Positions 18,014-26,186 are shown, counted from the stretch's first letter. The stretch: 64,000 nt of DNA from Clostridiales bacterium (GCA_020859985.1 JAJBVD010000083.1:62001-126000); one strand, 5' to 3'. The notes: a model not told the origin generated them from the sequence alone. Numbers and translations are program-made.

Positions 18014-19180
18014 CTAAAACAGGCGTTTTCTCAAATCTTCTCCATTCTGAAATGCCCTGAAGAGTTCGACTTTCTTTGCGTATCCGGCAGCAATCCGGTC
18101 TGTATGATTTTGATCTGCCTGGCTGTCTTTTGCATAGAGACTGCGGATATATTCCGGATCCGGCAGCTTTTCGGCATCGACAAGAGAACGATCTGTAATA
18201 TAGGAGAGGAGCTTCAACTCATTGGATGCAAAGCTCTGCGTTTCGATGGTGAGCAGCCCTTTTTCCGATATCGGTACTGCTGAGTCGACGAACAGACATT
18301 TTCCGCTGTCATAGATTGGTGCCATGCGGAGAAACTGCAATGTGTCGGCATCGCGCAGAATGGAGATGTTGCTCAGGTGCCGGTCACGTCCGGAAAGAAT
18401 GAAATCAGTCATGATCTGATATTCCATATCCCTTCGCAGCTGTTCGGTGTCCATTCCATGCCTGCCGCAGACAGAAATAAAATGCTCGTAGGACGATACC
18501 CCGTTCGGCTGTTTTTCCGAGGTGACGATGGCGTAGGCGGATACAAGTTCAAGCTTCTGACTGGTAAACAGCTTTGAACAGCAACCGTAATCATAATCTT
18601 TTCCATTCAGGTGAATAAGCCTGTAAGGCGTATAATTGTCATATCCCTGCAGACGGTGAAGTTCCGACGCGATTACCTCGTTGAGGCTTTCAGCTGACAG
18701 ATTGCTTCGGTTGCCCTTGATCATAATGCGGTTCCCGTCTGCGTCAATGGCCCAGGTCTTTTCCAACTGTCCCTGCAGGGTACTGTTTGGCGTATAGTCC
18801 GGTGAGGAAGATGGCTGTGAAGCTGCAAAAAGCAGATTATCACGGAAAGTATTGTCAAAAAGATTGACATCCTCCCATGTCAGGTCGGAACCGACTGGTT
18901 TGATCCAATAATAATCTGTCAGGCTTAATCCCAGATTTTTGAGCAGATAATCCTCCGGACTTAGCAGCCCTTTTAGCGCAAGCATGGCCTCTATTTTACC
19001 CTGTCCGATCGGTATGGAACGGGTCTTCCACCAGTCTCGCAGCCAGCTGGATGAATTTCTGGATTGCAATGGTGCAAGTTCAGGGTTGATGAAATTCTGT
19101 GAATACCGGAACATGGTGCCGTCCTCGGAAAATTCCGCCGCAGTAATGGGGTCATTTTTTCGCATGATGACATAATTCAT
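18014..19180 (-). CDS. HipA-like serine/threonine kinase
   Basis: 388-residue protein with the HipA-fold kinase motifs: ATP-binding K155 in DADGNRIMIKG, NEVIASEL after it, the catalytic loop SGRDRHLSN with D266 and N271, and the metal-binding D291 in APIYDSG. HipA kinases phosphorylate a cellular target (in E. coli, GltX) and are neutralised by an HTH partner. Here the partner-type gene directly precedes and overlaps it by 29 bases; GGAGGTGATC lies just before the start. The N-terminal 140 residues (LTWEDVNLFDNTFRD region) differ from E. coli HipA, so the target may differ. Toxin activity is inference. Confidence 0.75.
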   Translation of the reverse strand: MNYVIMRKNDPITAAEFSEDGTMFRYSQNFINPELAPLQSRNSSSWLRDWWKTRSIPIGQGKIEAMLALKGLLSPEDYLLKNLGLSLTDYYWIKPVGSDLTWEDVNLFDNTFRDNLLFAASQPSSSPDYTPNSTLQGQLEKTWAIDADGNRIMIKGNRSNLSAESLNEVIASELHRLQGYDNYTPYRLIHLNGKDYDYGCCSKLFTSQKLELVSAYAIVTSEKQPNGVSSYEHFISVCGRHGMDTEQLRRDMEYQIMTDFILSGRDRHLSNISILRDADTLQFLRMAPIYDSGKCLFVDSAVPISEKGLLTIETQSFASNELKLLSYITDRSLVDAEKLPDPEYIRSLYAKDSQADQNHTDRIAAGYAKKVELFRAFQNGEDLRKRLF

Positions 19181-19583
19181 CTGTGATCACCTCCAATTGC
19201 TGTTTCACAAGAAAATTATCAATTGCCCATTCTGTGAAATCTTTAAGAAACAGGGTGCCGTCTTTGCATACAGGGCAGATACGCAGCTCCTGTATTTTTT
19301 CATTATAACGGAATGCAACATAGTATATGCGGTTTCGGGCGTAGGTGCGGGCTTCTACGGAGCCGTGATCTGTCTGGATCAGTGTCATCTGCTCACAGAT
19401 GGAGAGAAGCTCTTCCATACTGATCTGCAGGGCGGACGCAAGCTTTGCGATGATGGAGGCTTTGCAGTTTCCGGCGGATGTCTTGCCGTTTACAAGGTCA
19501 CTTACTGTGCTATACGGGACACCGGACTCTTTTGAAAGCTGATAAATGGACAGATCGCGGTCCTGCAGATATTCCTTCAGCAT
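19152..19583 (-). CDS. XRE-family regulator, putative HipB-type partner
   Basis: 143 residues: an N-terminal helix-turn-helix (about 1-60; LSIYQLSKESGVPYSTVSDLVNGKT) and a second domain (about 75-135) with a CPVCKDG motif. First gene of the pair with the HipA-like kinase, overlapping it by 29 bases. It is read from a consensus promoter whose spacer holds a dyad, which suggests it represses its own operon and binds the kinase as in HipBA. The second domain is not something I recognise; it might serve kinase binding or mimic part of a kinase substrate. Confidence 0.8.
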   Translation of the reverse strand: MLKEYLQDRDLSIYQLSKESGVPYSTVSDLVNGKTSAGNCKASIIAKLASALQISMEELLSICEQMTLIQTDHGSVEARTYARNRIYYVAFRYNEKIQELRICPVCKDGTLFLKDFTEWAIDNFLVKQQLEVITDELCHHAKK

Positions 19584-19606
19584 TTTTGAAACCCTCCTTT
19601 TTTCTG

Positions 19607-19635
19607 ATTATAACGGCACTCCGTGGTACTGTCAA
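19607..19635 (-). promoter_or_regulatory. Consensus promoter and operator of XRE/HipA pair
   Basis: On the minus strand TTGACA, exactly 17 bases, TATAAT. The spacer contains the perfect dyad ACGGCACTCCGT (4+4+4), a natural site for the XRE regulator to block RNA polymerase. The leader is short, about 17 bases. Confidence 0.75.
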
Positions 19636-19659
19636 GGCAGAAAACTTCTGAACAAAATA

Positions 19660-19695
19660 ACGCCTGCCGGAAAAAAATTGGTTCCGAACAGGCGT
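19660..19695 (-). terminator. Terminator of DUF134-NifX gene
   Basis: ACGCCTG / CAGGCGT outer stem with a nested CGGAA / TTCCG stem, 45 bases past the stop on the minus strand. It also lies just upstream of the XRE promoter, insulating the two units. Confidence 0.65.
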
Positions 19696-19738
19696 CATAT
19701 ATTTTGTGATTTGAAGCCTGGCTTCATTATGAGCGGAA

Positions 19739-20536
19739 TCAGGAATGGCGCGGCTCTCCGCAATGTTCCCCATGCCCGCCGCAGTTTTCACCATGATGTC
19801 CGCCCTCATGGTGACTGCAATGAACATTCGGATTGTAGGCAAGTGTTCCGGCAAGCAGTGCTTCCACCGCGGCATCCGCATCACCGGTCACACCGCCGTA
19901 CAGCCGGATACCGGCTGATGCGAGCGCGTTCTGTGCGCCGCCGCCGATGCCGCCGCAGATCAGAACATCTGTCTGGATCGCATTCAGAACTTCCGCCAGT
20001 GCGCCATGTCCCTGACCGTTCGTGCTGACGATTTCCGAAGATATGATCTTTCCGTCTTCAGTGTCATATACCTTGAACTGTTCCGTGTGTCCAAAGTGCT
20101 GAAAAATCTGTCCGTTTTCGTAAGTAACTGCAATTCGCATAATCGTTGCTCCTTTCGATTTCTGATACATCTGATTAAGCTTAAGTTTATAGCATTCGTC
20201 CATACCGCAGGAGCGGTTCTGACCGTTGCAGAGACGATATTCACCGCCTTCAATTTTCAGAGGTCGGCCATCCACCAGCACATCCGCCAGCTTTTTGCGG
20301 GCGGAATCATATATCTTCTGTACTGTAGTCCGCGCGACCTGCATCCGTCGGCAGCATTGCTCCTGCGACAGACCTTCCTTGTCGATCAGGCGGATCGTTT
20401 CGTACTCATCCACAGTCAGGATGATCGCTTCGCTGTCTGACCTGTCATTTTCTATATTTTCTATATTTCCCGCCGGGATAAATTCCAGTGTTTGCGGGAA
20501 CTGGCAGATCATTCGGCATTTGACCGGTCTTGACAT
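19739..20536 (-). CDS. DUF134 DNA-binding domain fused to NifX/NifB-like domain
   Basis: 265 residues in two parts. Residues 1-105 are DUF134, a sigma-70 region-4-like helix-turn-helix protein (DEYETIRLIDKEGLSQEQCCRRM). Residues 133-230 are a dinitrogenase iron-molybdenum cofactor-biosynthesis (NifX/NifB C-terminal) domain with FGHTEQF and ICGGIGGGAQNAL. The last 27 residues are very rich in His, Gly and Cys (HCSHHEGGHHGENCGGHGE), probably a metal-binding tail. Cys residues in CRLCNGQNRSCGMDEC-like linker may also bind metal. A strong internal ribosome site lets the second domain be made alone from 20140. Likely a metal-sensing regulator; the ligand is unknown. Confidence 0.85.
   Translation of the reverse strand: MSRPVKCRMICQFPQTLEFIPAGNIENIENDRSDSEAIILTVDEYETIRLIDKEGLSQEQCCRRMQVARTTVQKIYDSARKKLADVLVDGRPLKIEGGEYRLCNGQNRSCGMDECYKLKLNQMYQKSKGATIMRIAVTYENGQIFQHFGHTEQFKVYDTEDGKIISSEIVSTNGQGHGALAEVLNAIQTDVLICGGIGGGAQNALASAGIRLYGGVTGDADAAVEALLAGTLAYNPNVHCSHHEGGHHGENCGGHGEHCGEPRHS
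20138..20157 (-). promoter_or_regulatory. Internal ribosome site and start inside DUF134-NifX gene
   Basis: On the minus strand AAAGGAG followed 8 bases later by ATG (20140), in frame with the gene at residue 133, which is exactly where the NifX-like domain begins (MRIAVTYENG). Confidence 0.65.
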
Positions 20537-20577
20537 TCCGTCACCTCTTTTTCTTGCGGCTGTGTGATTACGGTGCC

Positions 20578-20606
20578 ATCATACGCTGGTTTATGACATA
20601 TGTCAA
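20578..20606 (-). promoter_or_regulatory. Promoter of DUF134-NifX gene with palindrome
   Basis: Minus-strand TTGACA, 17 bases, TATGAT. The perfect palindrome TGACATATGTCA (20594-20605) covers the -35 box and a second one, TTATTTCGAAATAA, lies just upstream; either could be an operator. Confidence 0.65.
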
Positions 20607-20627
20607 GAATAATTATTTCGAAATAAC

Positions 20628-20657
20628 TGTAACAAAACAGGCTGTTTTGTGGTCTAA
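20628..20657 (+). promoter_or_regulatory. Putative ECF-sigma autoregulated promoter
   Basis: TGTAAC followed 18 bases later by GTCTAA, resembling the TGTAAC...GTC signals of SigV/ECF30-type promoters. The spacer is almost entirely a palindrome, ACAAAACAGGCTGTTTTGT (20632-20650). It lies about 140 bases before the sigma gene. Confidence 0.5.
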
Positions 20658-20796
20658 TAAGTGTAACTGATGAGATGATAATTGACCGGTAATTATCCCT
20701 GAAAAATCAAATACCCGCTGCAAGCACGGCTGCCTGGCTCGTTGCTCGTGGGAATAACAGACTTTGCAAGTAAACGGAAGAGGGGAATGAAAACGA

Positions 20797-21366
20797 ATGA
20801 ATTTGCTGGTAAGGAAGGCTAAAAAGGGCGATAAGGCCGCGTTTACACAGCTGATGGAGGAGCAGGGGCCGTCTCTTTACAAGATTGCCAAAGCAATTCT
20901 GAAAAATGACGACGATGTGGCGGACGCCATGCAGGAGACGGCTCTTACCTGCTGGGAAAAGCTGGGAACGTTGAAAAATGACAACCTCTTTAAGACCTGG
21001 CTGACAAGGATTCTGATCAATCACTGCAACTCCATTTATCGCGCCCGCGGGCAGCTGTTGAGCGAGGAACAATGGCAGGAAGCTGATTCTCTGGAGAATG
21101 GTTATGAACATGCGGAATGGACTGAATTTTTAAACGTTCTGGACGAAAAGTACCGGATCGTGGTGATGCTCTTTTATGTGGAAGGATTTAAGACAAAAGA
21201 AATTGCTCAGATTCTGGAACTCAGTGAAGGCACGGTGCGCGTCCGGCTCACAAGAGCGCGGGAGATGATGCGGCAACACTATGAGACTGACGATATCGAA
21301 AGAGAACCGCAGAGTGTCTCATCCGGGCGGATTAACAGGAAAGGAGAAATTTATGGACAGATTTGA
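20797..21366 (+). CDS. ECF-type RNA polymerase sigma factor
   Basis: 189-residue sigma factor with region 2 (about 10-76, LLVRKAKKGDKAAFTQLM to WLTRILINHC) and region 4 (about 115-165, VVMLFYVEGFKTKEIAQILELSEGTVRVRL). Similar to SigV/SigW-like factors of Firmicutes that answer envelope stress. The next gene, an anti-sigma-like membrane protein, overlaps its last 14 bases, so the two are coupled. It probably drives its own promoter at 20628-20657. Confidence 0.9.
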   Translation: MNLLVRKAKKGDKAAFTQLMEEQGPSLYKIAKAILKNDDDVADAMQETALTCWEKLGTLKNDNLFKTWLTRILINHCNSIYRARGQLLSEEQWQEADSLENGYEHAEWTEFLNVLDEKYRIVVMLFYVEGFKTKEIAQILELSEGTVRVRLTRAREMMRQHYETDDIEREPQSVSSGRINRKGEIYGQI

Positions 21367-22540
21367 GAATATGATGCAGACAATTGCAAACGATAATACA
21401 GTGCCGGAACGGGTATGGGCAAAGTATACCGACACTCTGCGAAATCTTCCGGAGAAAAAAATGACGGATACGGCATCCGTTTATGCAGGCACCGCTCGAA
21501 AGACAAAGCCGCTGCGTCATCTGAAATATGCAGCTGTATTGGCGGCATCTCTCTGCCTGGCTGCCGGAACCGCGTATGCGGCAACCAGAAGCGGTCTTAA
21601 CGACTATCTGTCCGGTTTCATAGGACAGTCAGACGTAGAAGACGGTCTTTTGGGCGAACCGGCTGAAGTGACCGTACAGCAGGAAGAAACCGGTTCTTAT
21701 GGAGACCTGTGGAAGATTACAGATACCTGGTATGATGGGGCAAAGGTTTATTTTTACGCGGAAACGCCGGAATCCATCCTGGAAGATGGGAAATTGAAGG
21801 TCACATACAAGGATCATATGACTGTGAATGGAGTCGATCATCTGCTGAACAGCGAGGAACAGTCGGACGGAACTTATCTCTGCTGGGTGGATGTCAGTGA
21901 CTTGGAAGATACGGAAACGCTGGAGCTTTCCGTCCGGCTGAAATTACTGCAAAATCAATACGACTGGGCCGGATATGATCTTACTACAGACAACGAGAGC
22001 GGATATGATTATGCGGCAGACGTAACGGTTCTGGAGGAACAGACACTGACCTTTACGATAGAAGGTGAATCTGTTGTAAGAAAAGGTACGCTGGAAACAG
22101 TTGATCTCGAACAGGCAGAAGGAATAGAGGCTGAAGGTGATGTGAAAATTACAGAGGCTACACTTTCGCCATCCACACTCACACTTCATTTTACCTATCG
22201 CCTAAGCGGGGAGGACGCCGAAGAACTATTGAACCTTCCCACAATGCGGGGCGCATTGTTCTACATCGAGGATGAATCCGGCAATCAGATCAGCACCTCC
22301 AGCGGAAGTCTGGCCACTCTGATCTCGGAAGCCTACACAGATGAGGATGGAAAGCTGTGTCTGGATTTTGAATTAAGCGGCTCGCCGGGTACCTGGGTCG
22401 AGGAACAGCCATCTCTGGATACCGCAACCTCTTCATTGACGATCATTCCTTATGAAGCAGACTGGGATGAAGAAGGAAAGCTTATGCCGGATACGGACCG
22501 GGAACTTGGATGGGGAAGCTTTACGGTATCATTTGAGTGA
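21353..22540 (+). CDS. DUF4179 membrane protein, probable anti-sigma factor
   Basis: 395 residues: a cytoplasmic N-terminus (1-57), one membrane segment (about 58-77, KYAAVLAASLCLAAGTAYAA), and a large extracellular part of two beta-rich domains. This is the DUF4179 layout that accompanies ECF sigma factors in clostridia, where the N-terminus holds the sigma factor until the outer part senses a signal. Start at the ATG behind AAAGGAG; it overlaps the sigma gene by 14 bases. The strongly acidic outer domain (many Glu/Asp) may meet cationic molecules, which is speculation. Confidence 0.85.
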   Translation: MDRFENMMQTIANDNTVPERVWAKYTDTLRNLPEKKMTDTASVYAGTARKTKPLRHLKYAAVLAASLCLAAGTAYAATRSGLNDYLSGFIGQSDVEDGLLGEPAEVTVQQEETGSYGDLWKITDTWYDGAKVYFYAETPESILEDGKLKVTYKDHMTVNGVDHLLNSEEQSDGTYLCWVDVSDLEDTETLELSVRLKLLQNQYDWAGYDLTTDNESGYDYAADVTVLEEQTLTFTIEGESVVRKGTLETVDLEQAEGIEAEGDVKITEATLSPSTLTLHFTYRLSGEDAEELLNLPTMRGALFYIEDESGNQISTSSGSLATLISEAYTDEDGKLCLDFELSGSPGTWVEEQPSLDTATSSLTIIPYEADWDEEGKLMPDTDRELGWGSFTVSFE

Positions 22541-22670
22541 AGCAGGATTCACAGCTTTGGAAATACGGACGTATATCCATCCATTCAGCAAAAGGCAAGT
22601 ATAGTTGCCTATGACCCTAATTAGGTAAGCTTTTAACTATTTATATCGTTGTTATAGAGGTATAGAGAAA

Positions 22671-22711
22671 ATGCCATTAGGATTAAAGTATCTTGTCCTA
22701 ATGGTATTTTT
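22671..22711 (+). terminator. Hairpin ahead of the RloAB-like pair
   Basis: 12-bp stem (ATGCCATTAGGA / TCCTAATGGTAT, one G-U) with a 13-base loop, then TTTTT. Probably ends sigma/anti-sigma transcription; it marks where the base composition turns AT-rich. Confidence 0.65.
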
Positions 22712-22822
22712 ATGAGTTAATAATAGAAATTGGGATGAAAAAATCAAGAAATATGATATTTATGGTTGAATTCATGACTAAATGTGCATATAATAATAGA
22801 GAGTAAATTTGGAGGTGAGAGT

Positions 22823-24121
22823 ATGCTAATCGAATTTAGATTCAAAAATTATAGATCATTTCGTGATGAAGCAACATTGTCTATGGAAGCAACAGGACTT
22901 GGAACTTTCAAGAACAGCCTGATTTCCTATGGAACATTGAATTTGCTGCCAAGTGTAGCTATATATGGAAAGAATGGTGGAGGTAAGAGTAATGTCATTC
23001 GTGCATTTTGGCTGGCAGTACAATTCATCAAAAACGCTCAGAGAACACAGCACGAAAATGCAAAAATTCCAGTTATTCCATTTGTATTAAATGATTATTC
23101 CAAGGATGAACCAACAGAATTTGAGTTTATTTATACCTTAGAAGGAATAAAATATTGGTATTCTTTTGCGGCAACAAAGGAAAAGGTATTGAAAGAATCG
23201 CTATATCATGCACCAAAAGGACAGAAGGCTTTAGTATTTAACAGAAAAAATCAGTCTTTTAATTTTACAGAAGATAAGGCAAAAAGAAAATTGATTAGTG
23301 AGACTGTCGCATCGAATCAGTTGTTTTTCTCAATAGCTTGTACAATGAATGATGCAGCTTGTGTCAATGCGATGAAATGGTTTCGAGAGTTGATTTATTT
23401 CTCAAGGGACTATTCTGATATTCCAAAGCAGTTATTGGATTATTCCAATGATGCTAACATGTTACATGCAATTTCTGACTATGCAAAAGCAGCAGATTTC
23501 GGTATCGAAAGTATGCAGTTTGAAATTGACAGCAAAGAAATTAAGGATGATCTGAGTCTTCCAGAGAATATGCCAGAAGGTGTAAAAGCTGCATTGGCTC
23601 AGTTTATGCACATTCTGTCAGAAACATCGAATAACTCAGAAACAAGACTTAAAATGAATGAAGTGAAAGCAACGTCAAAGCATCAGGGTGTTAATGCGGA
23701 TGGAGAGACAGTTCTTTATCCTTTGGAATTGTCTGATGAATCCGATGGAACGAGAAAACTTATGTCCATTGCACCAGCAATCGAGTCTGCACTTAATAAA
23801 GGTGGTGTTCTTATTATTGATGAAATTGAAAAAGAACTTCATCCAATGCTTGTAGATTTTGTTGTAGCAAAATTCCAGAGTAAACAGTCAAATCCAAATG
23901 GAGCACAACTTGTATTTACTACACATAACACAGAACTTATGAATATGGAATTGCTTCGTAAGGATCAGTTGTATTTTGCAGATAAGAGTAGTGAAGACGG
24001 AACATCAGAACTTTATAGTATCAGTGAGTTTGGAACTAGAACTACGGAAAACATCAGAAAGGGATATTTGTTAGGAAAATATGGCGCAACTCCGGATATT
24101 GAGATTGAGGAGGTGGAATAA
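22823..24121 (+). CDS. AAA ATPase, RloA/AbiLi-like
   Basis: 432-residue SMC/ABC-like ATPase of the AAA_15/21 type. Walker A IYGKNGGGKSNVIRAF (about 48-62), signature-like ESDGTRKL (about 306-313), Walker B VLIIDEIEKELHP (about 329-341) and the switch His in FTTHNTELM (about 368). Opens with the typical LIEFRFKNYRSFRDE strand. Paired with an RloB-like gene through a TAATG stop-start overlap, the arrangement of AbiL (AbiLi/AbiLii) phage-abortive systems. Ribosome site GGAGGTGAGAG; the ATG at 22784 was rejected. Codons are clearly more AT-rich than those of flanking genes, suggesting recent arrival. Confidence 0.88.
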   Translation: MLIEFRFKNYRSFRDEATLSMEATGLGTFKNSLISYGTLNLLPSVAIYGKNGGGKSNVIRAFWLAVQFIKNAQRTQHENAKIPVIPFVLNDYSKDEPTEFEFIYTLEGIKYWYSFAATKEKVLKESLYHAPKGQKALVFNRKNQSFNFTEDKAKRKLISETVASNQLFFSIACTMNDAACVNAMKWFRELIYFSRDYSDIPKQLLDYSNDANMLHAISDYAKAADFGIESMQFEIDSKEIKDDLSLPENMPEGVKAALAQFMHILSETSNNSETRLKMNEVKATSKHQGVNADGETVLYPLELSDESDGTRKLMSIAPAIESALNKGGVLIIDEIEKELHPMLVDFVVAKFQSKQSNPNGAQLVFTTHNTELMNMELLRKDQLYFADKSSEDGTSELYSISEFGTRTTENIRKGYLLGKYGATPDIEIEEVE

Positions 24122-24774
24122 TGCCTCGTAAAGTAAAAGCAGCCAAGCCACTGATCTACGTATTTTGTGAAGGTGAAAGTGAGCAGGCATATACTGATTA
24201 TTTGAAGAAGACATTCTCTGATGTGGCGGTCTTGAAACGACCACCAGACACAGGTCTGTTTGAGGAGGCAGAAGCAAAATTTTCAAAGTCTCCAAAGTAT
24301 AAAAACAGTATAGACGTGACAGATGAAATATGGTTTTTCTATGATGTAGAGGAAAAAGATATCCCGAAATGGAATGATAGACTCACAATCATAAAGAAAC
24401 TTCGTAAATTGAGAAAAAAACAGGGCATACGAGTAAGACTACTCATGACGAGTGGATGCATTGAATATTGGTTTATGTTGCATTACAAATATTACACTCC
24501 GAAGCTTATTACTGTGTCTGAAAAGGAAAAGGTGATTAACGAAGTAAAAAAGCTGATTCCGACTTATGCAAAAGGAGACTATACATCAACAGAGATAATT
24601 GCAGTTAATTATTCAAAAGCAGTAGACAATTCAAAGAAAACGGTAAAGGCTTTATTGGTGGATGGATTACCGGGATTAGAGGATACGGATGTTAGAAATC
24701 AATGGTTAAATTCAAAGAGTGTAACCTTTTCAAATGTATATGAAGCAATAGAATTTTTACAGAGTCTTGAGTAA
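24121..24774 (+). CDS. RloB-like protein (AbiLii-type)
   Basis: 217 residues. Starts with the TOPRIM-like IYVFCEGESEQAYTDYL segment (acidic Glu expected to bind metal), has DEIWFFYDVEEKD in the middle (second acidic cluster) and the family's hallmark SGCIEYWFMLHYKYY. RloB proteins are predicted nucleases that act with the upstream ATPase; in AbiL the pair aborts infection. Overlaps the ATPase stop by one base, with GAGGAGG just before. Last gene of the AT-rich insert. Effector action is inferred from family. Confidence 0.85.
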   Translation: MPRKVKAAKPLIYVFCEGESEQAYTDYLKKTFSDVAVLKRPPDTGLFEEAEAKFSKSPKYKNSIDVTDEIWFFYDVEEKDIPKWNDRLTIIKKLRKLRKKQGIRVRLLMTSGCIEYWFMLHYKYYTPKLITVSEKEKVINEVKKLIPTYAKGDYTSTEIIAVNYSKAVDNSKKTVKALLVDGLPGLEDTDVRNQWLNSKSVTFSNVYEAIEFLQSLE

Positions 24775-24792
24775 TTTACGATACGAATTAAA

Positions 24793-24820
24793 CCTGTCAG
24801 GGAAATCAATCCCCAACAGG
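24793..24820. terminator. Hairpin between RloB-like and MerR genes
   Basis: CCTGT / ACAGG outer pairing with a GGG / CCC inner stem, between two converging genes. No long T-run, so a weak call. Confidence 0.4.
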
Positions 24821-24844
24821 CATTAGAATTTGTGTATTTGATTT

Positions 24845-25282
24845 TTAATTATGAGCTTTCTCATATGCGAGCCGGATTTCTTCCGGCATATCTTCCGGTT
24901 TCATTGCTTTCAGCCGATCCTCATTTCCGTCCTGAATAGCCTGCTCATAATACCAGCATTTATATTTAAGAAGCGCAAGAACATTTTTCATTCTTTCCAT
25001 TTCCGACTCGACAGATGCTACCTGCTTTTCAAACAATTCTTTTCGCTGCGGATAAGTCTTGCTGCCTTGTCCGCACCATTTCATAAATTGTTTGATGTCT
25101 TTAATTTCCAGACCGGATTTTTTCAGGCATTCTATCACGCGCAGAGTTTCAAGCTCTCTGTCGGAGAATTTTCTTATGCCGGAAGTGCGCTGTAGATCCG
25201 GAAACAGACCTTCTTTATCATAATAACGAAGCGTTGAGACAGGCAGTCCAAACATTTCCGAAACTTGACCAATTGTATACAT
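24845..25282 (-). CDS. MerR-family transcriptional regulator
   Basis: 145 residues: winged helix at 1-70 (YTIGQVSEMFGLPVSTLRYYDKEGLFP) and a coiled-coil dimerisation helix (about 80-118). Lacks the cysteine pattern of metal sensors and the large drug-binding domain, so it belongs to the TipA/SoxR-like small-molecule or redox branch. Divergent from the carboxymuconolactone-cupin/flavodoxin genes, whose promoter has the 19-base spacer that MerR proteins untwist. Probably activates those genes; signal unknown. Confidence 0.9.
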   Translation of the reverse strand: MYTIGQVSEMFGLPVSTLRYYDKEGLFPDLQRTSGIRKFSDRELETLRVIECLKKSGLEIKDIKQFMKWCGQGSKTYPQRKELFEKQVASVESEMERMKNVLALLKYKCWYYEQAIQDGNEDRLKAMKPEDMPEEIRLAYEKAHN

Positions 25283-25325
25283 AGTAATTTTAACCTCCAG
25301 TTCACAAAAATTCTCATGCAGGGTA

Positions 25326-25356
25326 TTGACCTAAAGTCAGGTTCAAGTGTTATAAT
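25326..25356 (+). promoter_or_regulatory. MerR-type promoter with 19-bp spacer
   Basis: TTGACC, 19 bases, TATAAT. The over-long spacer carries an imperfect dyad (ACCTAAAG ... TTCAAGT). This is the signature of promoters activated by MerR proteins, and it lies between the divergent regulator and the operon starting at 25431. Confidence 0.75.
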
Positions 25357-25430
25357 CACAATATCATATGAAATTCGAAGCGTCAAACATATTTTGAAAC
25401 GCTTCATTTGTCATTCAGGAGGCTTGCTAT

Positions 25431-26186
25431 ATGGAAAAAATCGTACAGACGGCAGGGCGGAACGCCCTCGGAGAATTTGCGCCGGAATTTGCGCATTATA
25501 ATGATGATGTTTTATTTGGAGAGAATTGGAATAATCAGGACATTGATCACAAGACTCGTTGTATCATCACTGTAGTGGCATTGATGTCGTCCGGCATTAC
25601 GGATTCTTCTTTGAAATATCATCTGGAGAATGCGAAGAAGGTCGGCGTGACCAGAAAAGAAATTGCGGCAATTATTACTCATGTTGCCTTCTACGCAGGC
25701 TGGCCGAAAGCATGGGCGGTCTTTTATATGGCAAAGGAGGTCTGGGCAGAGGACGAGGCACCTGCTGATGCAAAAGCGGCCCATGCGGTGGAGATGGTCT
25801 TCCCAATCGGCGCACCAAACGATGCATTTGCGCAGTATTTTATAGGCCAGAGTTATCTTGCACCTGTTTCTACAGAACAGGTCGGCATTTTCAACGTGAC
25901 CTTTGAGCCGGGCTGCCGCAACAACTGGCATATCCATCACGCGGATAAAGGCGGCGGACAGATTCTGATTTGTGTGGCCGGGCGCGGATATTATCAGGAA
26001 TGGGGCAAGGACGCGGTGGAAATGAAACCAGGCGACTGCATCAACATTCCGGTTGGTGTGAAGCACTGGCACGGCGCCGCACCTGACAGCTGGTTCTCCC
26101 ATCTGGCAGTTGAGGTGCCGGGAGAAAATGGTTCTAATGAATGGCTTGAAGCCGTGGATGACAGCCAGTATGGGATTTTAAAATAA
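25431..26186 (+). CDS. Carboxymuconolactone decarboxylase-like / cupin fusion
   Basis: 251 residues. Residues 15-110 are a carboxymuconolactone decarboxylase/AhpD-like helical domain (NWNNQDIDHKTRCIITVVALMSSG; HVAFYAGWPKAWAVF), but without the CxxC of true AhpD. Residues 140-235 are a cupin barrel with metal ligands in HIHHADKGGGQ and VKHWHGAAPD. The pairing is common in clostridial redox operons next to flavodoxins; the substrate is unknown. Strong AGGAGG site; first gene after the MerR-type promoter. Confidence 0.88.
   Translation: MEKIVQTAGRNALGEFAPEFAHYNDDVLFGENWNNQDIDHKTRCIITVVALMSSGITDSSLKYHLENAKKVGVTRKEIAAIITHVAFYAGWPKAWAVFYMAKEVWAEDEAPADAKAAHAVEMVFPIGAPNDAFAQYFIGQSYLAPVSTEQVGIFNVTFEPGCRNNWHIHHADKGGGQILICVAGRGYYQEWGKDAVEMKPGDCINIPVGVKHWHGAAPDSWFSHLAVEVPGENGSNEWLEAVDDSQYGILK

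Noticed and set aside
22541-22822. Attachment-site repeats flanking the RloAB-like insert
   Set aside because: Comparing the left (22541-22822) and right (24775-24844) flanks by eye gave no convincing direct repeat and no integrase is present.
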